The translations under genes and the position numbers were made by a program. A model generated the notes under the pieces. The model made no database searches and had not been told where the DNA came from. It worked only from the letters and a program-made list of their open reading frames with translations. A DNA stretch of 48,960 nt from Actinomycetota bacterium (GTDB lineage: Bacteria; Actinomycetota; Geothermincolia; Geothermincolales; RBG-13-55-18), in NCBI GenBank assembly GCA_040757835.1, contig JBFLWJ010000003.1, positions 98,000-146,959 on the forward strand. The letters run 5' to 3'. Below, one piece after another: positions 17,952-25,726 of the stretch (position 1 is the first letter of the stretch; every line of letters begins with the position of its first letter).

Positions 17952-18785
17952 TTGAGAAGGAAGGGGGCGCTCATACATAGTCCCGGGAGAGAGATCGAGG
18001 TTTGCGGTCTTCGGATCTGGTACCAGCGTAAGGGCGAGGGGCCGGCGCTCGTGCTCCTGCATGGCGCTTTAAGCGACAGCAGGGAATGGCGCAGGCAGCT
18101 TGATGGATTGTCCGATGATTTCACGGTAGTAGCCTGGGATGCCCCGGGCTGTGGCCGCTCATCTGATCCCCCGGATACCTTCCGGTTGCCCGACTACGCC
18201 GATTGCCTGATGGGGTTCATCGATGAACTGGGCATGGAACGGCCGCACGTGCTGGGACTGTCGTTCGGTAGCAGCCTTGTCCTGGAGTTCTACCGCCGCT
18301 ACCCGGACGTCCCCGGGAAGCTCGTGCTGGCCTCGGCATATGCAGGATGGGCGGGATCTCTTCCTCACGAGGTGGTTGAAGAGCGTCTGAAAATGGCGCT
18401 GGAGGATTCAGAGAAGCCGCCCGGGCAGGTCGTCGACGCATTCATCCCGACCATGTTCTCGGGACCGGTATCCGCCGAGGTGATGGAAGAGACCGCGGCC
18501 ATCATGTCCGGTTTTCATCCTGCCGGTTTGCGTGCGATGGCCAGGTCTTTCGCGGAGGCGGACCTGCGAGACGTATTCCCGCATATCGATTCACCGACCT
18601 TGTTCATCCATGGTGAAGAAGATAAACGTTCTCCATTGCAGGTGGTCAGAGGGTTCCATGCCAGCATGCCCGCATCAGAGCTGGTAATCATCCCCGGCGT
18701 CGGCCATGCGGTCAACGTGGAGGCACCCGAAGCCTTCAACGCCGCGGTGCGCGGCTTTCTCCTCGAGCCGGATCCCCGCGCATGA
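17952..18785 (+). CDS. Alpha/beta-hydrolase
   Basis: 277 residues, a typical single-domain alpha/beta-hydrolase. Visible are the oxyanion motif LVLLHGALSDS, WDAPGCGRSS, the nucleophile elbow GLSFGS (Ser in GxSxG), the acid in FIHGEEDKRSP and the catalytic His in GVGHAVNVEAPE. A cap domain occupies about residues 130-200. The start is TTG at 17952 with AGGTGG only a few bases upstream, so the exact N-terminus is uncertain. It is monocistronic and ends in repeat copies C and D. It could be an esterase, lipase or C-C hydrolase; the substrate is not predictable. Confidence 0.85.
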   Translation: MRRKGALIHSPGREIEVCGLRIWYQRKGEGPALVLLHGALSDSREWRRQLDGLSDDFTVVAWDAPGCGRSSDPPDTFRLPDYADCLMGFIDELGMERPHVLGLSFGSSLVLEFYRRYPDVPGKLVLASAYAGWAGSLPHEVVEERLKMALEDSEKPPGQVVDAFIPTMFSGPVSAEVMEETAAIMSGFHPAGLRAMARSFAEADLRDVFPHIDSPTLFIHGEEDKRSPLQVVRGFHASMPASELVIIPGVGHAVNVEAPEAFNAAVRGFLLEPDPRA

Positions 18786-18795
18786 TCAGCGGAGG

Positions 18796-18945
18796 CTGGA
18801 ACGGGCATTATTGGTGGCTAATAGGGAATGAGCCCGCCCGGGTGTCCCCTATTATTAAACCCCCGGCCCGGGTATTGTGTGCTCGGGCATGCCCTCATCT
18901 GCGCTGCCCCTCGCCCAGCAATTATTAGGTCGGTAACAACTGAGG
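18796..18945. repeat. GC-rich intergenic repeat, short copy C
   Basis: It begins with a 26-bp sequence (18796-18821) repeated exactly at 18961-18986 in front of copy D. It then follows the same plan as A: GTGGCTAA, CCCGGGTGTC, TGCCCTCATCTGCGCTGCC, TTAGGTCGGT. No coding potential. Confidence 0.7.
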
Positions 18946-18960
18946 GTTGGTGGTTTAAAT

Positions 18961-19187
18961 CTGGAACGGGCATTATTGGTGGCTAAGAAGAAAAATCTCC
19001 CCCGGGGTGTCGCTTATAATACCCAACCAGCCCGAGAACTGGGAGCCGGTCCGAAGCGATTCGCTTGTGCTACCCCTGCCCAGGAACTACAGGGTCGGTC
19101 TCCGCGAGTCCGCGAGCGGGACCGTTACCCTGAGGCCTGGGCCGGAAGCGCACCGCGGTGAGAGGACCGTTACCCCTGGGCTCGGGC
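18961..19187. repeat. GC-rich intergenic repeat, long copy D overlapping the end of atpD
   Basis: Long copy parallel to B, including the GGTCTCCG and GCGAGCGGGACCGTTACCC blocks. Its outer inverted repeat is 7 bp (GCCCGAG 19030-19036, CTCGGGC 19181-19187). The right end runs past the atpD stop codon (19170-19172), so the last few codons of atpD are written in repeat sequence. Confidence 0.7.
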
Positions 19188-19808
19188 CGCCTCCTCCTGC
19201 ATGGACTTGATCTTCATGAGCTGGGTGCGGTAGGAGCGCTCCATCTCGTCCAGCTTCATGGTGATATAGGTCACCGTCTCCTCCAGGGAGGGGATGAGCA
19301 CGTATTCCAGGGCGTTGACGCGGCGGCGGGTCTTCTCGATCTCGATGGCCAGCAGGCGGATGTTGTTCTCCAGCTCCGCCAGGGAGACCAGCATGGGGAT
19401 AAGCTCGCGGTAGTGCTGCAGGGCCGCATCGAAGGCCATGGGGGTGGTGGCCAGGCCGTAACAGCCGTAGCCCCCTTCCATCTCGACCTCGAAGTGCGGC
19501 ACCTTCACGCCCATGATGCGGTTGTCCTCGATGCCCAGGAAGAGGGTGGCGCAGGGCACCGCCAGCGCCTCCTCCACCTCCTCCGTGGTCACCTCGGAGC
19601 GGGCGATGGAAAAGACGGTATAGGCCTCCATGAGCTTCCCCTCGACCTCGTCGCGCAAGCCCGCGCTCTCCTTGATCAGGCCCATGAACCGCTTCATCAG
19701 CTCGTCGAGCTTGTCCTTGAGCAGCTTGTGGCCGCGCCTGGCGATGGCCGTGCGCCGCCGCAGCTTGAGCAGCTCCATACGGTTGGGGTTTACGTTGATC
19801 CGCGCCAA
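19170..19808 (-). CDS. atpD: V-type ATP synthase/ATPase subunit D (central stalk)
   Basis: 212 residues, normal length for the rotor shaft subunit. The N-terminal INVNPNRMELLKLRRRTAIARRGHKLLKDK is the family hallmark (conserved L.LK.R...A..G..LLK.K) and the C-terminal helix mirrors it, forming the coiled-coil shaft inside A3B3. The start is TTG directly after the atpB TAG, with GGTGAG about 10 bp upstream. It is the last gene of the ATPase operon. Its C-terminal ARAQG is encoded within intergenic repeat D. Confidence 0.92.
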   Translation of the reverse strand: MARINVNPNRMELLKLRRRTAIARRGHKLLKDKLDELMKRFMGLIKESAGLRDEVEGKLMEAYTVFSIARSEVTTEEVEEALAVPCATLFLGIEDNRIMGVKVPHFEVEMEGGYGCYGLATTPMAFDAALQHYRELIPMLVSLAELENNIRLLAIEIEKTRRRVNALEYVLIPSLEETVTYITMKLDEMERSYRTQLMKIKSMQEEAARAQG

Positions 19809-21191
19809 CTAGCGGCTCACCCCCGCCTCCATGTACTTGTTTATCTGTTCATCCTTGACGCGCTTCAGCTCGGAGCGCGGCAGAATCTTCAGCAGCTCCC
19901 ATCCGATGGCCAGGGTCTCCTCGATGGTGCGGTTCTCGTATTCCCCCTGCCGGATGAAGCGCTCCTCGAAGGCGTCGGAGAACTGCACGTACAGTTTGTC
20001 CTCCACCGACAGGGCCGCCTCGCCCAGGATGACCGACAGCTCCCTGGCCTCCTTCCCCCGGGCATAGGCCGAGAAGAGCTGGTTGGAGAGGCCGGAGTGG
20101 TCCTCCCTGGTCTTGCCCTCGCCGATGCCCTTCTCCTTGAGGCGCGACAGCGACGGCAGCACGTCCAGGGGCGGATATATGCCCCGGCGCTGCAGGTCGC
20201 GCGAGAGGATGATCTGCCCCTCGGTGATGTAGCCGGTGAGGTCCGGGATGGGGTGGGTCTTGTCATCGTCGGGCATGGAGAGCACGGGTATCTGGGTGAT
20301 GGAGCCCTTGGCCCCCTTTATCCGGCCCGCCCGCTCGTAGATGCTGGCGAGGTCGGTATAGAGGTACCCGGGATAGCCGCGGCGCCCCGGCACCTCCTTG
20401 CGCGCCGCCGATATCTCGCGCAGGGCCTCGCAGTAATAGGTCATATCGGTTAGCAGCACCAGCACCTGCATGTCCTGCTCGTAGGCCAGGTACTCCGCCG
20501 CGGTGAGGGCCATGCGCGGGGTGGCGATGCGCTCGATGGCGGGGTCGTCGGCCAGGTTGATGAAGAGCACGGCACGCTCCAGGGCCGCCTGGGTGCGGAA
20601 CTCGCGGATGAAGAAATCCGCCTCCTCGAAGGTGATGCCCATGGTCGCGAAGACCACCGCGAAGTCCTCCGTCTCCCCCAGCACGCCGGACTGGCGGGCG
20701 ATCTGGGCCGCGATGCGGTTGTGCGGCAGGCCGGCCCCGGAGAAGATGGGCAGCTTCTGCCCGCGCACCAGGGGGTTCAGGCCGTCTATGGCCGAGATGC
20801 CGGTCTGGATGAAGTCGGTGGGATAGTCCCGCGCGAAGGGGTTTATGGGGCTGCCGTTGATGTCCAGCTTCTTCTCCGGGATGACGCGGGGACCTTTGTC
20901 GATGGGGCGCCCCAGGCCGTCGAAGACCCTGCCCAGGATGTCCTTGCATACCGGCAGCTCCAGGCTGCGCCCGGTGAAACGCACCCGCGTGCCCGCGATG
21001 TTCAGGCCGCTGGTGGTCTCGAAGGACTGCAGCAGCACCACGTCCTCCTCCACCTCCAGCACGTTGCCCAGCCCGATGGAGCCGTCCGGGAACTCCACCT
21101 CCACCAGCTCGTTGTATTTCGCTCCCTCCACCCCCTGCAGGAGGATGAGGGGGCCTACGATCTCCTTGACCGTGAGATATTCCTTTACCAT
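19809..21191 (-). CDS. atpB: V-type ATP synthase/ATPase subunit B (non-catalytic nucleotide-binding)
   Basis: 460 residues. It forms the A3B3 head with subunit A. The P-loop position reads [15 protein letters not shown], the degenerate non-catalytic form expected for [43 protein letters not shown] sequence (here with ITQIP) and [20 protein letters not shown] are characteristic of the family. AAGGAG lies 8 bp upstream of ATG 21191. The gene lies between atpA and atpD in the usual order. Confidence 0.95.
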   Translation of the reverse strand: MVKEYLTVKEIVGPLILLQGVEGAKYNELVEVEFPDGSIGLGNVLEVEEDVVLLQSFETTSGLNIAGTRVRFTGRSLELPVCKDILGRVFDGLGRPIDKGPRVIPEKKLDINGSPINPFARDYPTDFIQTGISAIDGLNPLVRGQKLPIFSGAGLPHNRIAAQIARQSGVLGETEDFAVVFATMGITFEEADFFIREFRTQAALERAVLFINLADDPAIERIATPRMALTAAEYLAYEQDMQVLVLLTDMTYYCEALREISAARKEVPGRRGYPGYLYTDLASIYERAGRIKGAKGSITQIPVLSMPDDDKTHPIPDLTGYITEGQIILSRDLQRRGIYPPLDVLPSLSRLKEKGIGEGKTREDHSGLSNQLFSAYARGKEARELSVILGEAALSVEDKLYVQFSDAFEERFIRQGEYENRTIEETLAIGWELLKILPRSELKRVKDEQINKYMEAGVSR

Positions 21192-21215
21192 GGGTGGTCT
21201 CCTTCCCCCGCTGCC

Positions 21216-23006
21216 TCAGCCCGCCGCCTGGACCTGGGCGCCCTCCGGCTCCGTGTCCGCGGCCCGTGCGGTCAACTGGCTCGCGACCTCTTCCTCCAGC
21301 GCGGCGAACCTGTCCAGCTCCTCCTCGGGGATGAACTTCGCCCGCGCTATCTCCTCCTGTACCGGCAGTCCCAGCAGCTCATCTACGCTCCTGCCCTTCG
21401 CCAGTTCCTGTCCCGCCACGGTATGGAACCTCATGATCAGTTTGAGGAGCAGGAACTGCTTGCGCAGCGAGGTGAAGGCGTCGGCGTCGTCGAAGGCGTT
21501 CTGCTGCAGGAAGTCCTCGCGCAATGACTTGGCCGTCTCCATGAGCAGCCTCTCGACGTCCGAGAGGGCTTCCACGCCGATGAGGCGCACTATCTCCTGC
21601 AGTTCCGCCTCGCGTTGCAGGATGGACATGGCCTCTTCGCGCAGGGACGCGTAGGTGGTGTCCACCTCGGTCTCCCAGTATTCCTCCGTCTGGTCCATAT
21701 AGAGGCTGTAGCTGTTCAGCCAGCTGATGGCGGGGAAGTGGCGGGCGAAGGCCAGGCGGTCCTCCAGGGCCCAGAAGACCTTGACCACGCGCAGGGTCGC
21801 CTGGGTCACCGGCTCGGAGAGGTCGCCGCCGGGCGGGGAGACCGAGCCGATGGCGCAGATGGAGCCCTCCCTGCGTTCCTTGCCCAGGCAGACCACGCGG
21901 CCGGACCTCTCATAGAAGGCCGCGAGGCGCGTCCCCAGGTAAGCGGGATAGCCCTCCTCCCCGGGCATCTCCTCCAGGCGGCCGGATATCTCGCGCAGCG
22001 CTTCGGCCCAGCGGGAGCTGGAGTCGGCCTGCAGGGTGACGTCGTAGCCCATGTCCCGGTAGTACTCCGCCAGCGTTATCCCCGTGTACACCGATGCCTC
22101 GCGGGCCGCCACCGGCATGTTGGAGGTGTTGGCGATGAGCACGGTGCGCAGCATCAGCGGCTCTCCGGAGTAGGGGTCGGTCAGCTCAGGGAACTCCTGC
22201 AGCACGTCGGTCATCTCGTTCCCCCGCTCCCCGCAGCCCACGAAGACCACGATCTGGGAGTTGGCCCACTTGGCGATGGCGTGCTGCAGCACCGTCTTGC
22301 CGGAACCGAAGGGCCCCGGGACGCACGCCGTGCCGCCCTTGGCTATGGGGAAGAAAGTGTCCACGATGCGCTGCCCGGTGACCAGGGGTTCGGTGGGGGG
22401 CCGCTTCTCGACGTAGAGGCGCGCCCGGCGCACCGGCCAGCGCTGCATCATCTTCACCGCGACCTCTCCGGACGGCGTCTCCACCGCCGCCACCGTGTCC
22501 TCGACCGTGAACTCTCCCTCCACGATGTGGGTTATCTTCCCCTCCACGCCGACCGGCACCATGATGCGGTGGGTGATGACCTTGGTCTCCGGTACCGTGC
22601 CCAGGACGTCTCCCGCCTCCACCGCGTCGCCGACCTTGGCCAGAGCCCGGAACGGCCACTTGCGCTCCCTCGCCAGCCCTGGCTCCTCCACGCCGCGCGT
22701 GACGTAGTTGCCGTATTTATCCATGATCGTGTCCAGGGGCCGCTGCACGCCGTCGTAGATGGAGGTGAGGAGGCCGGGGCCCAGCTCCACGCTGAGCGGC
22801 TCCCCAGTAGTGACCACCTCGTCCCCGGGGCCGATGCCCGAGGTCTCCTCGTAGACCTGTATGGAGACGCGGTCCCCGCGCAGCTCGATGATCTCACCCA
22901 TCAGCCGGTCGCTCCCCACCTTGACCAAGTCATACATCTTGGGATCGGGAAGCCCCCGGGCAACCACGAGCGGACCTGCCACCTTAACTACGTGTCCCTC
23001 GCTCAT
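21216..23006 (-). CDS. atpA: V-type ATP synthase/ATPase catalytic subunit A
   Basis: 596 residues, full length. The Walker A sequence GPFGSGKTVLQHAIAK, the bulge domain (about residues 110-190) that separates V/A-type A subunits from F-type beta, Walker B region ALREISGRLEEMPGEEGYPAYL and SVSPPGGDLSEPV are all present. It hydrolyses (or makes) ATP at the A/B interfaces. AGGAG is located upstream of ATG 23006. It is followed 24 bp downstream by atpB. Confidence 0.96.
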   Translation of the reverse strand: MSEGHVVKVAGPLVVARGLPDPKMYDLVKVGSDRLMGEIIELRGDRVSIQVYEETSGIGPGDEVVTTGEPLSVELGPGLLTSIYDGVQRPLDTIMDKYGNYVTRGVEEPGLARERKWPFRALAKVGDAVEAGDVLGTVPETKVITHRIMVPVGVEGKITHIVEGEFTVEDTVAAVETPSGEVAVKMMQRWPVRRARLYVEKRPPTEPLVTGQRIVDTFFPIAKGGTACVPGPFGSGKTVLQHAIAKWANSQIVVFVGCGERGNEMTDVLQEFPELTDPYSGEPLMLRTVLIANTSNMPVAAREASVYTGITLAEYYRDMGYDVTLQADSSSRWAEALREISGRLEEMPGEEGYPAYLGTRLAAFYERSGRVVCLGKERREGSICAIGSVSPPGGDLSEPVTQATLRVVKVFWALEDRLAFARHFPAISWLNSYSLYMDQTEEYWETEVDTTYASLREEAMSILQREAELQEIVRLIGVEALSDVERLLMETAKSLREDFLQQNAFDDADAFTSLRKQFLLLKLIMRFHTVAGQELAKGRSVDELLGLPVQEEIARAKFIPEEELDRFAALEEEVASQLTARAADTEPEGAQVQAAG

Positions 23007-23075
23007 TAGCTTTGCTCCTAATCTCTGTCTCTCGCTCTTAATGCCTATGGATAAGGCCCCGCGAACAGCGGCCGT

Positions 23076-23396
23076 TCAGTCCTCGATCACGGAACCCAGC
23101 GCTTTCTCCACCCTCTTCCTTATCCTCGTCTTGCTCAAGCCCGTCGATCCGCTTACGGACGGCACCGCGAGCACCACCGGCAGGTCCTCGAGGGCCGGGA
23201 AGTCCGGCACCCTCTCCAGCAGGACCTCGTAAACGGGCTCGGTTATCATCACCACCGCGTAGTCCTCGCTGGCCAGCGCGCTCCAGGCCTCCGGCCCGTC
23301 CTGCGGCGAGGCGACGGGGTAGACGTCCACCCCCAGGGCCCGGAAGCCCGCGACGGAGGTGAACCCGCCGATCATCGCCACCTTCGATTTCTCCAT
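23076..23396 (-). CDS. atpF: V-type ATP synthase/ATPase subunit F
   Basis: 106 residues, Rossmann-like fold. It begins MEKSKVAMIGGFTSVAGFRALGVDVYPV, with VVMITEPVYEVL and the C-terminal helix, all typical of subunit F, a regulatory component of the central rotor that binds D. GAGGAAG precedes ATG 23396. It sits between atpC and atpA, the standard position. Confidence 0.92.
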   Translation of the reverse strand: MEKSKVAMIGGFTSVAGFRALGVDVYPVASPQDGPEAWSALASEDYAVVMITEPVYEVLLERVPDFPALEDLPVVLAVPSVSGSTGLSKTRIRKRVEKALGSVIED

Positions 23397-23433
23397 GCAT
23401 CTTCCTCTTCCGCCGCCATTGCGCCTGGCGGCA

Positions 23434-24546
23434 TCACTCGATATACAGTTTCCGCAGCGTCCTCTCCAGCGTGTCGGGAGAGATGTTGTGCAGCTTGGCG
23501 ACGAGGATCATGCGCACGATAAGCACCTCGTTCTCCCGCGCCCGCAGGTACGCGAAGATGGGCTCCACGCCCACCGACACCCTCTTCATGCCCCGCACCA
23601 GGTCCATGAGCAGGTCGTCGCTCCTGCGGTCGAAGTCCGTGAGCCTCACCAGCTTGTCCGGGCTCTCCGCGATCTCGATCAATTGCGAGTAATAGGTGTT
23701 GGCCTCGAGCTTCTTCGCCATGACCTCCGGGGGGTCGCTATAGAGGTCCAGGAGGTCGGAGGCGGGGACGAAACCACCCTTGACAATCGTTTTCTCGAGG
23801 AATTCCCTGTCCTTCGAGAGCAGCCGCGCCCTGATCACCAGCTTGAGGTTGGAGAGGTCGATGGACGCGCGGGCGTAATCGATGACAAAGGGGCTGCCCT
23901 CGCGCCTGGCGAGGAACAACCGGTATGAAAGATAGTGGCTTTCCAGCAGGGTATCCAGCTGCTGGGGCGAGGGCTGCTCCAGCGCCTCCTCCATGGCTTC
24001 CTTGTAGGGCGAGGGCAGCAGCGCGGGGTCTTCCAGGCCCCGCTGCAGTGCTTCCAGCCCCACCGTCCCCAGGCCCTCGAGCAGCCCCTGTGGCGCGCCC
24101 TCTCCGAGCTTCGCCTTCAAGAGCGCCTTGAGGTTGTGGAAGTCGTAACGGCAGAGGAAGAAGTCCATGATCGCCGAATCCCCGGGCAGGGACTCCTCCA
24201 GGGTCGCATACACCTGGCGCAGGAAGGCGGTGAGCCCCGCGTCGATGTCCCGCGCCAGCCTGGCTCCGGCCAGATAGGCCCCGATGTCCATCTCCTCGAG
24301 GATGTTCAAGGCGTCCTCGAGATCGGCATCGACCAGCCTGTCCATGCGCTGGGTGTTGAGCATCTGCATCTCCAGGGCCCTGATCCTTCCCACGGCGTAG
24401 CCGTAGCGCGTGGTGTCGTGGAAGGGTTTTATGCGCCTCAGGTCCACCTTGAGAAAGTCGGGCAGGCCCTTCGTCCTGCCCTCCCTGAAGTGGGAGGATG
24501 CGCCGGCCTTGATGGGGTTGAGCCCGGCACTATCCTTCATGCTCAT
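23434..24546 (-). CDS. atpC: V-type ATP synthase/ATPase subunit C
   Basis: About 370 residues, all-helical: three similar bundles linking the D/F shaft to the membrane ring. Family landmarks include YGYAVGRIRALEMQML, DLEDALNILEEMDIGAYL, FFLCRYDFHNLKALLKAK and the C-terminal YLRARENEVLIVRMILVAKLHNI. The start overlaps the end of atpE. ATG 24546 is preferred because GGGGTG lies 8 bp upstream; GTG 24555 and ATG 24540 are alternatives. The overlap indicates translational coupling to atpE. Confidence 0.92.
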   Translation of the reverse strand: MSMKDSAGLNPIKAGASSHFREGRTKGLPDFLKVDLRRIKPFHDTTRYGYAVGRIRALEMQMLNTQRMDRLVDADLEDALNILEEMDIGAYLAGARLARDIDAGLTAFLRQVYATLEESLPGDSAIMDFFLCRYDFHNLKALLKAKLGEGAPQGLLEGLGTVGLEALQRGLEDPALLPSPYKEAMEEALEQPSPQQLDTLLESHYLSYRLFLARREGSPFVIDYARASIDLSNLKLVIRARLLSKDREFLEKTIVKGGFVPASDLLDLYSDPPEVMAKKLEANTYYSQLIEIAESPDKLVRLTDFDRRSDDLLMDLVRGMKRVSVGVEPIFAYLRARENEVLIVRMILVAKLHNISPDTLERTLRKLYIE

Positions 24547-25165
24547 GTGTGGCACCCCGTACGTCCGCCTCGCCGAAGAGCATCTTCAACACTTCCTCCT
24601 CGTATTCGTCCCTCACCTCGCGCATGAGCGTATCCAGCGAGAGGTTGTTCACGAACTGTTGACCCGTAAGGATAACGCCGCGCTCGAAATCCGCTTCCTC
24701 CGCGGCCAGGCTCAACTTGCCCGTGCGCCCGCTTCCCGCGAGTGCCTTGTTGACCTCCGCGAGTAGGCCGTCCTCCAGCAGGCGGCGGTCGTAAGGAGCC
24801 GCCACGATGACCTCGTCGCCACTGGTCACGTTCTCTGAGATGATCCGCAGGAGCCAGGCGCGGTAGCGCTCTTCCGGCAGGTCCTCGAAGAGGCGCATGG
24901 CCTCGGTGAAGGCCTCCTCGAATAGCTTGTCCTGTGCGGCCAGGAAGGCGGCGCGGCTCTCCGCCAGGGCCTCGCTCATGATCTTGGTGCGCTCTCTCTC
25001 GCCGCGCTCACGGAACGTCTTGCGGATGGCCGCCGCCGCGCGGCGGGCCTCCTCTCCGCCCTCAGCCGTGATGCGCTCCGCTTCCTGCTTGGCGGCGTCG
25101 ACTATGCCCCGCCCGCCCAGCCGGGCGTCGTCCTCGATCTTTTCCAGCAGCCTCTCCAGGGACAT
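24530..25165 (-). CDS. atpE: V-type ATP synthase/ATPase subunit E (peripheral stalk)
   Basis: 211 residues. The N-terminal half is a charged helix that pairs with subunit H/G as the peripheral stalk (LEKIEDDARL, AKQEAERITAE, EEARRAAAAIRK). The C-terminal half is the globular head that binds A3B3 (LPEERYRAWLLRIISENV, FERGVILTGQQFVNNLSLDTLM). Normal length. It begins 37 bp after the atpK stop. Confidence 0.92.
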   Translation of the reverse strand: MSLERLLEKIEDDARLGGRGIVDAAKQEAERITAEGGEEARRAAAAIRKTFRERGERERTKIMSEALAESRAAFLAAQDKLFEEAFTEAMRLFEDLPEERYRAWLLRIISENVTSGDEVIVAAPYDRRLLEDGLLAEVNKALAGSGRTGKLSLAAEEADFERGVILTGQQFVNNLSLDTLMREVRDEYEEEVLKMLFGEADVRGATHEHEG

Positions 25166-25201
25166 ATGAACTCCTAACCCATCACCGTCATCGCCGGCAC
25201 G

Positions 25202-25714
25202 TCAACCGGCTAGTTTGTCTATCTGCGGCGCGATGACCGTGAAGAAGATGAGGATGGTCACGATGAGTGAGAGCACCGCGTAGGTCTCCACCAGGGCCGG
25301 GAGCACCAGGGCGCGCCCCATCTCCTCGCGCCGCTTGGCCACCATCCCCGCCGCCCCGGCCGAGGTCAACCCCTGGTAGGCGCCGGAGGAGAAGCACACG
25401 AAGGCCACCGGCAGGCAGGCCAGGAAGATCTGGAAGCCCAGGAGGCCCGGCAGGGCTTCCCAGCCCGCGCCGGGTTCCATGACGAAGATGACCAGGACCC
25501 CCGTGATGAAACCGTAGATGCCCTGCGTGCCCGGGATGACCACCAGGGGGAGCAGGGGACCGAAGCGGTCCGGCAGCTCGGTGAGGATGCCGCCGGCTAC
25601 GTTGGCGATGTAGGTGATGCCCATGGAGGAGCCCGTGCCCCCCCCGATCACCGCCACCGCCGCGCCCAGCAGCGCCCAGTGCAAGCCGGACAGTCCGCCA
25701 AAAGTCTCGACCAT
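25202..25714 (-). CDS. atpK: V-type ATPase membrane rotor subunit K, Na+-type ligand set
   Basis: 170 residues with four transmembrane helices, i.e. two fused c-type hairpins as in the Enterococcus NtpK subunit. Ion-site residues can be aligned with NtpK: PGTQGIYG in helix 2 (Thr, Gln, Tyr), FSSGAYQGLTSAG in helix 3 (Gln) and PALVETYAV in helix 4 (carboxylate Glu). Helix 2 has no carboxylate, so each subunit carries one ion-binding site, as in NtpK. The ligand set suggests Na+ coupling. GAGGAGG precedes ATG 25714. It follows atpI by 12 bp. Confidence 0.92.
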   Translation of the reverse strand: MVETFGGLSGLHWALLGAAVAVIGGGTGSSMGITYIANVAGGILTELPDRFGPLLPLVVIPGTQGIYGFITGVLVIFVMEPGAGWEALPGLLGFQIFLACLPVAFVCFSSGAYQGLTSAGAAGMVAKRREEMGRALVLPALVETYAVLSLIVTILIFFTVIAPQIDKLAG

Positions 25715-25726
25715 GCTTAACCTCCT

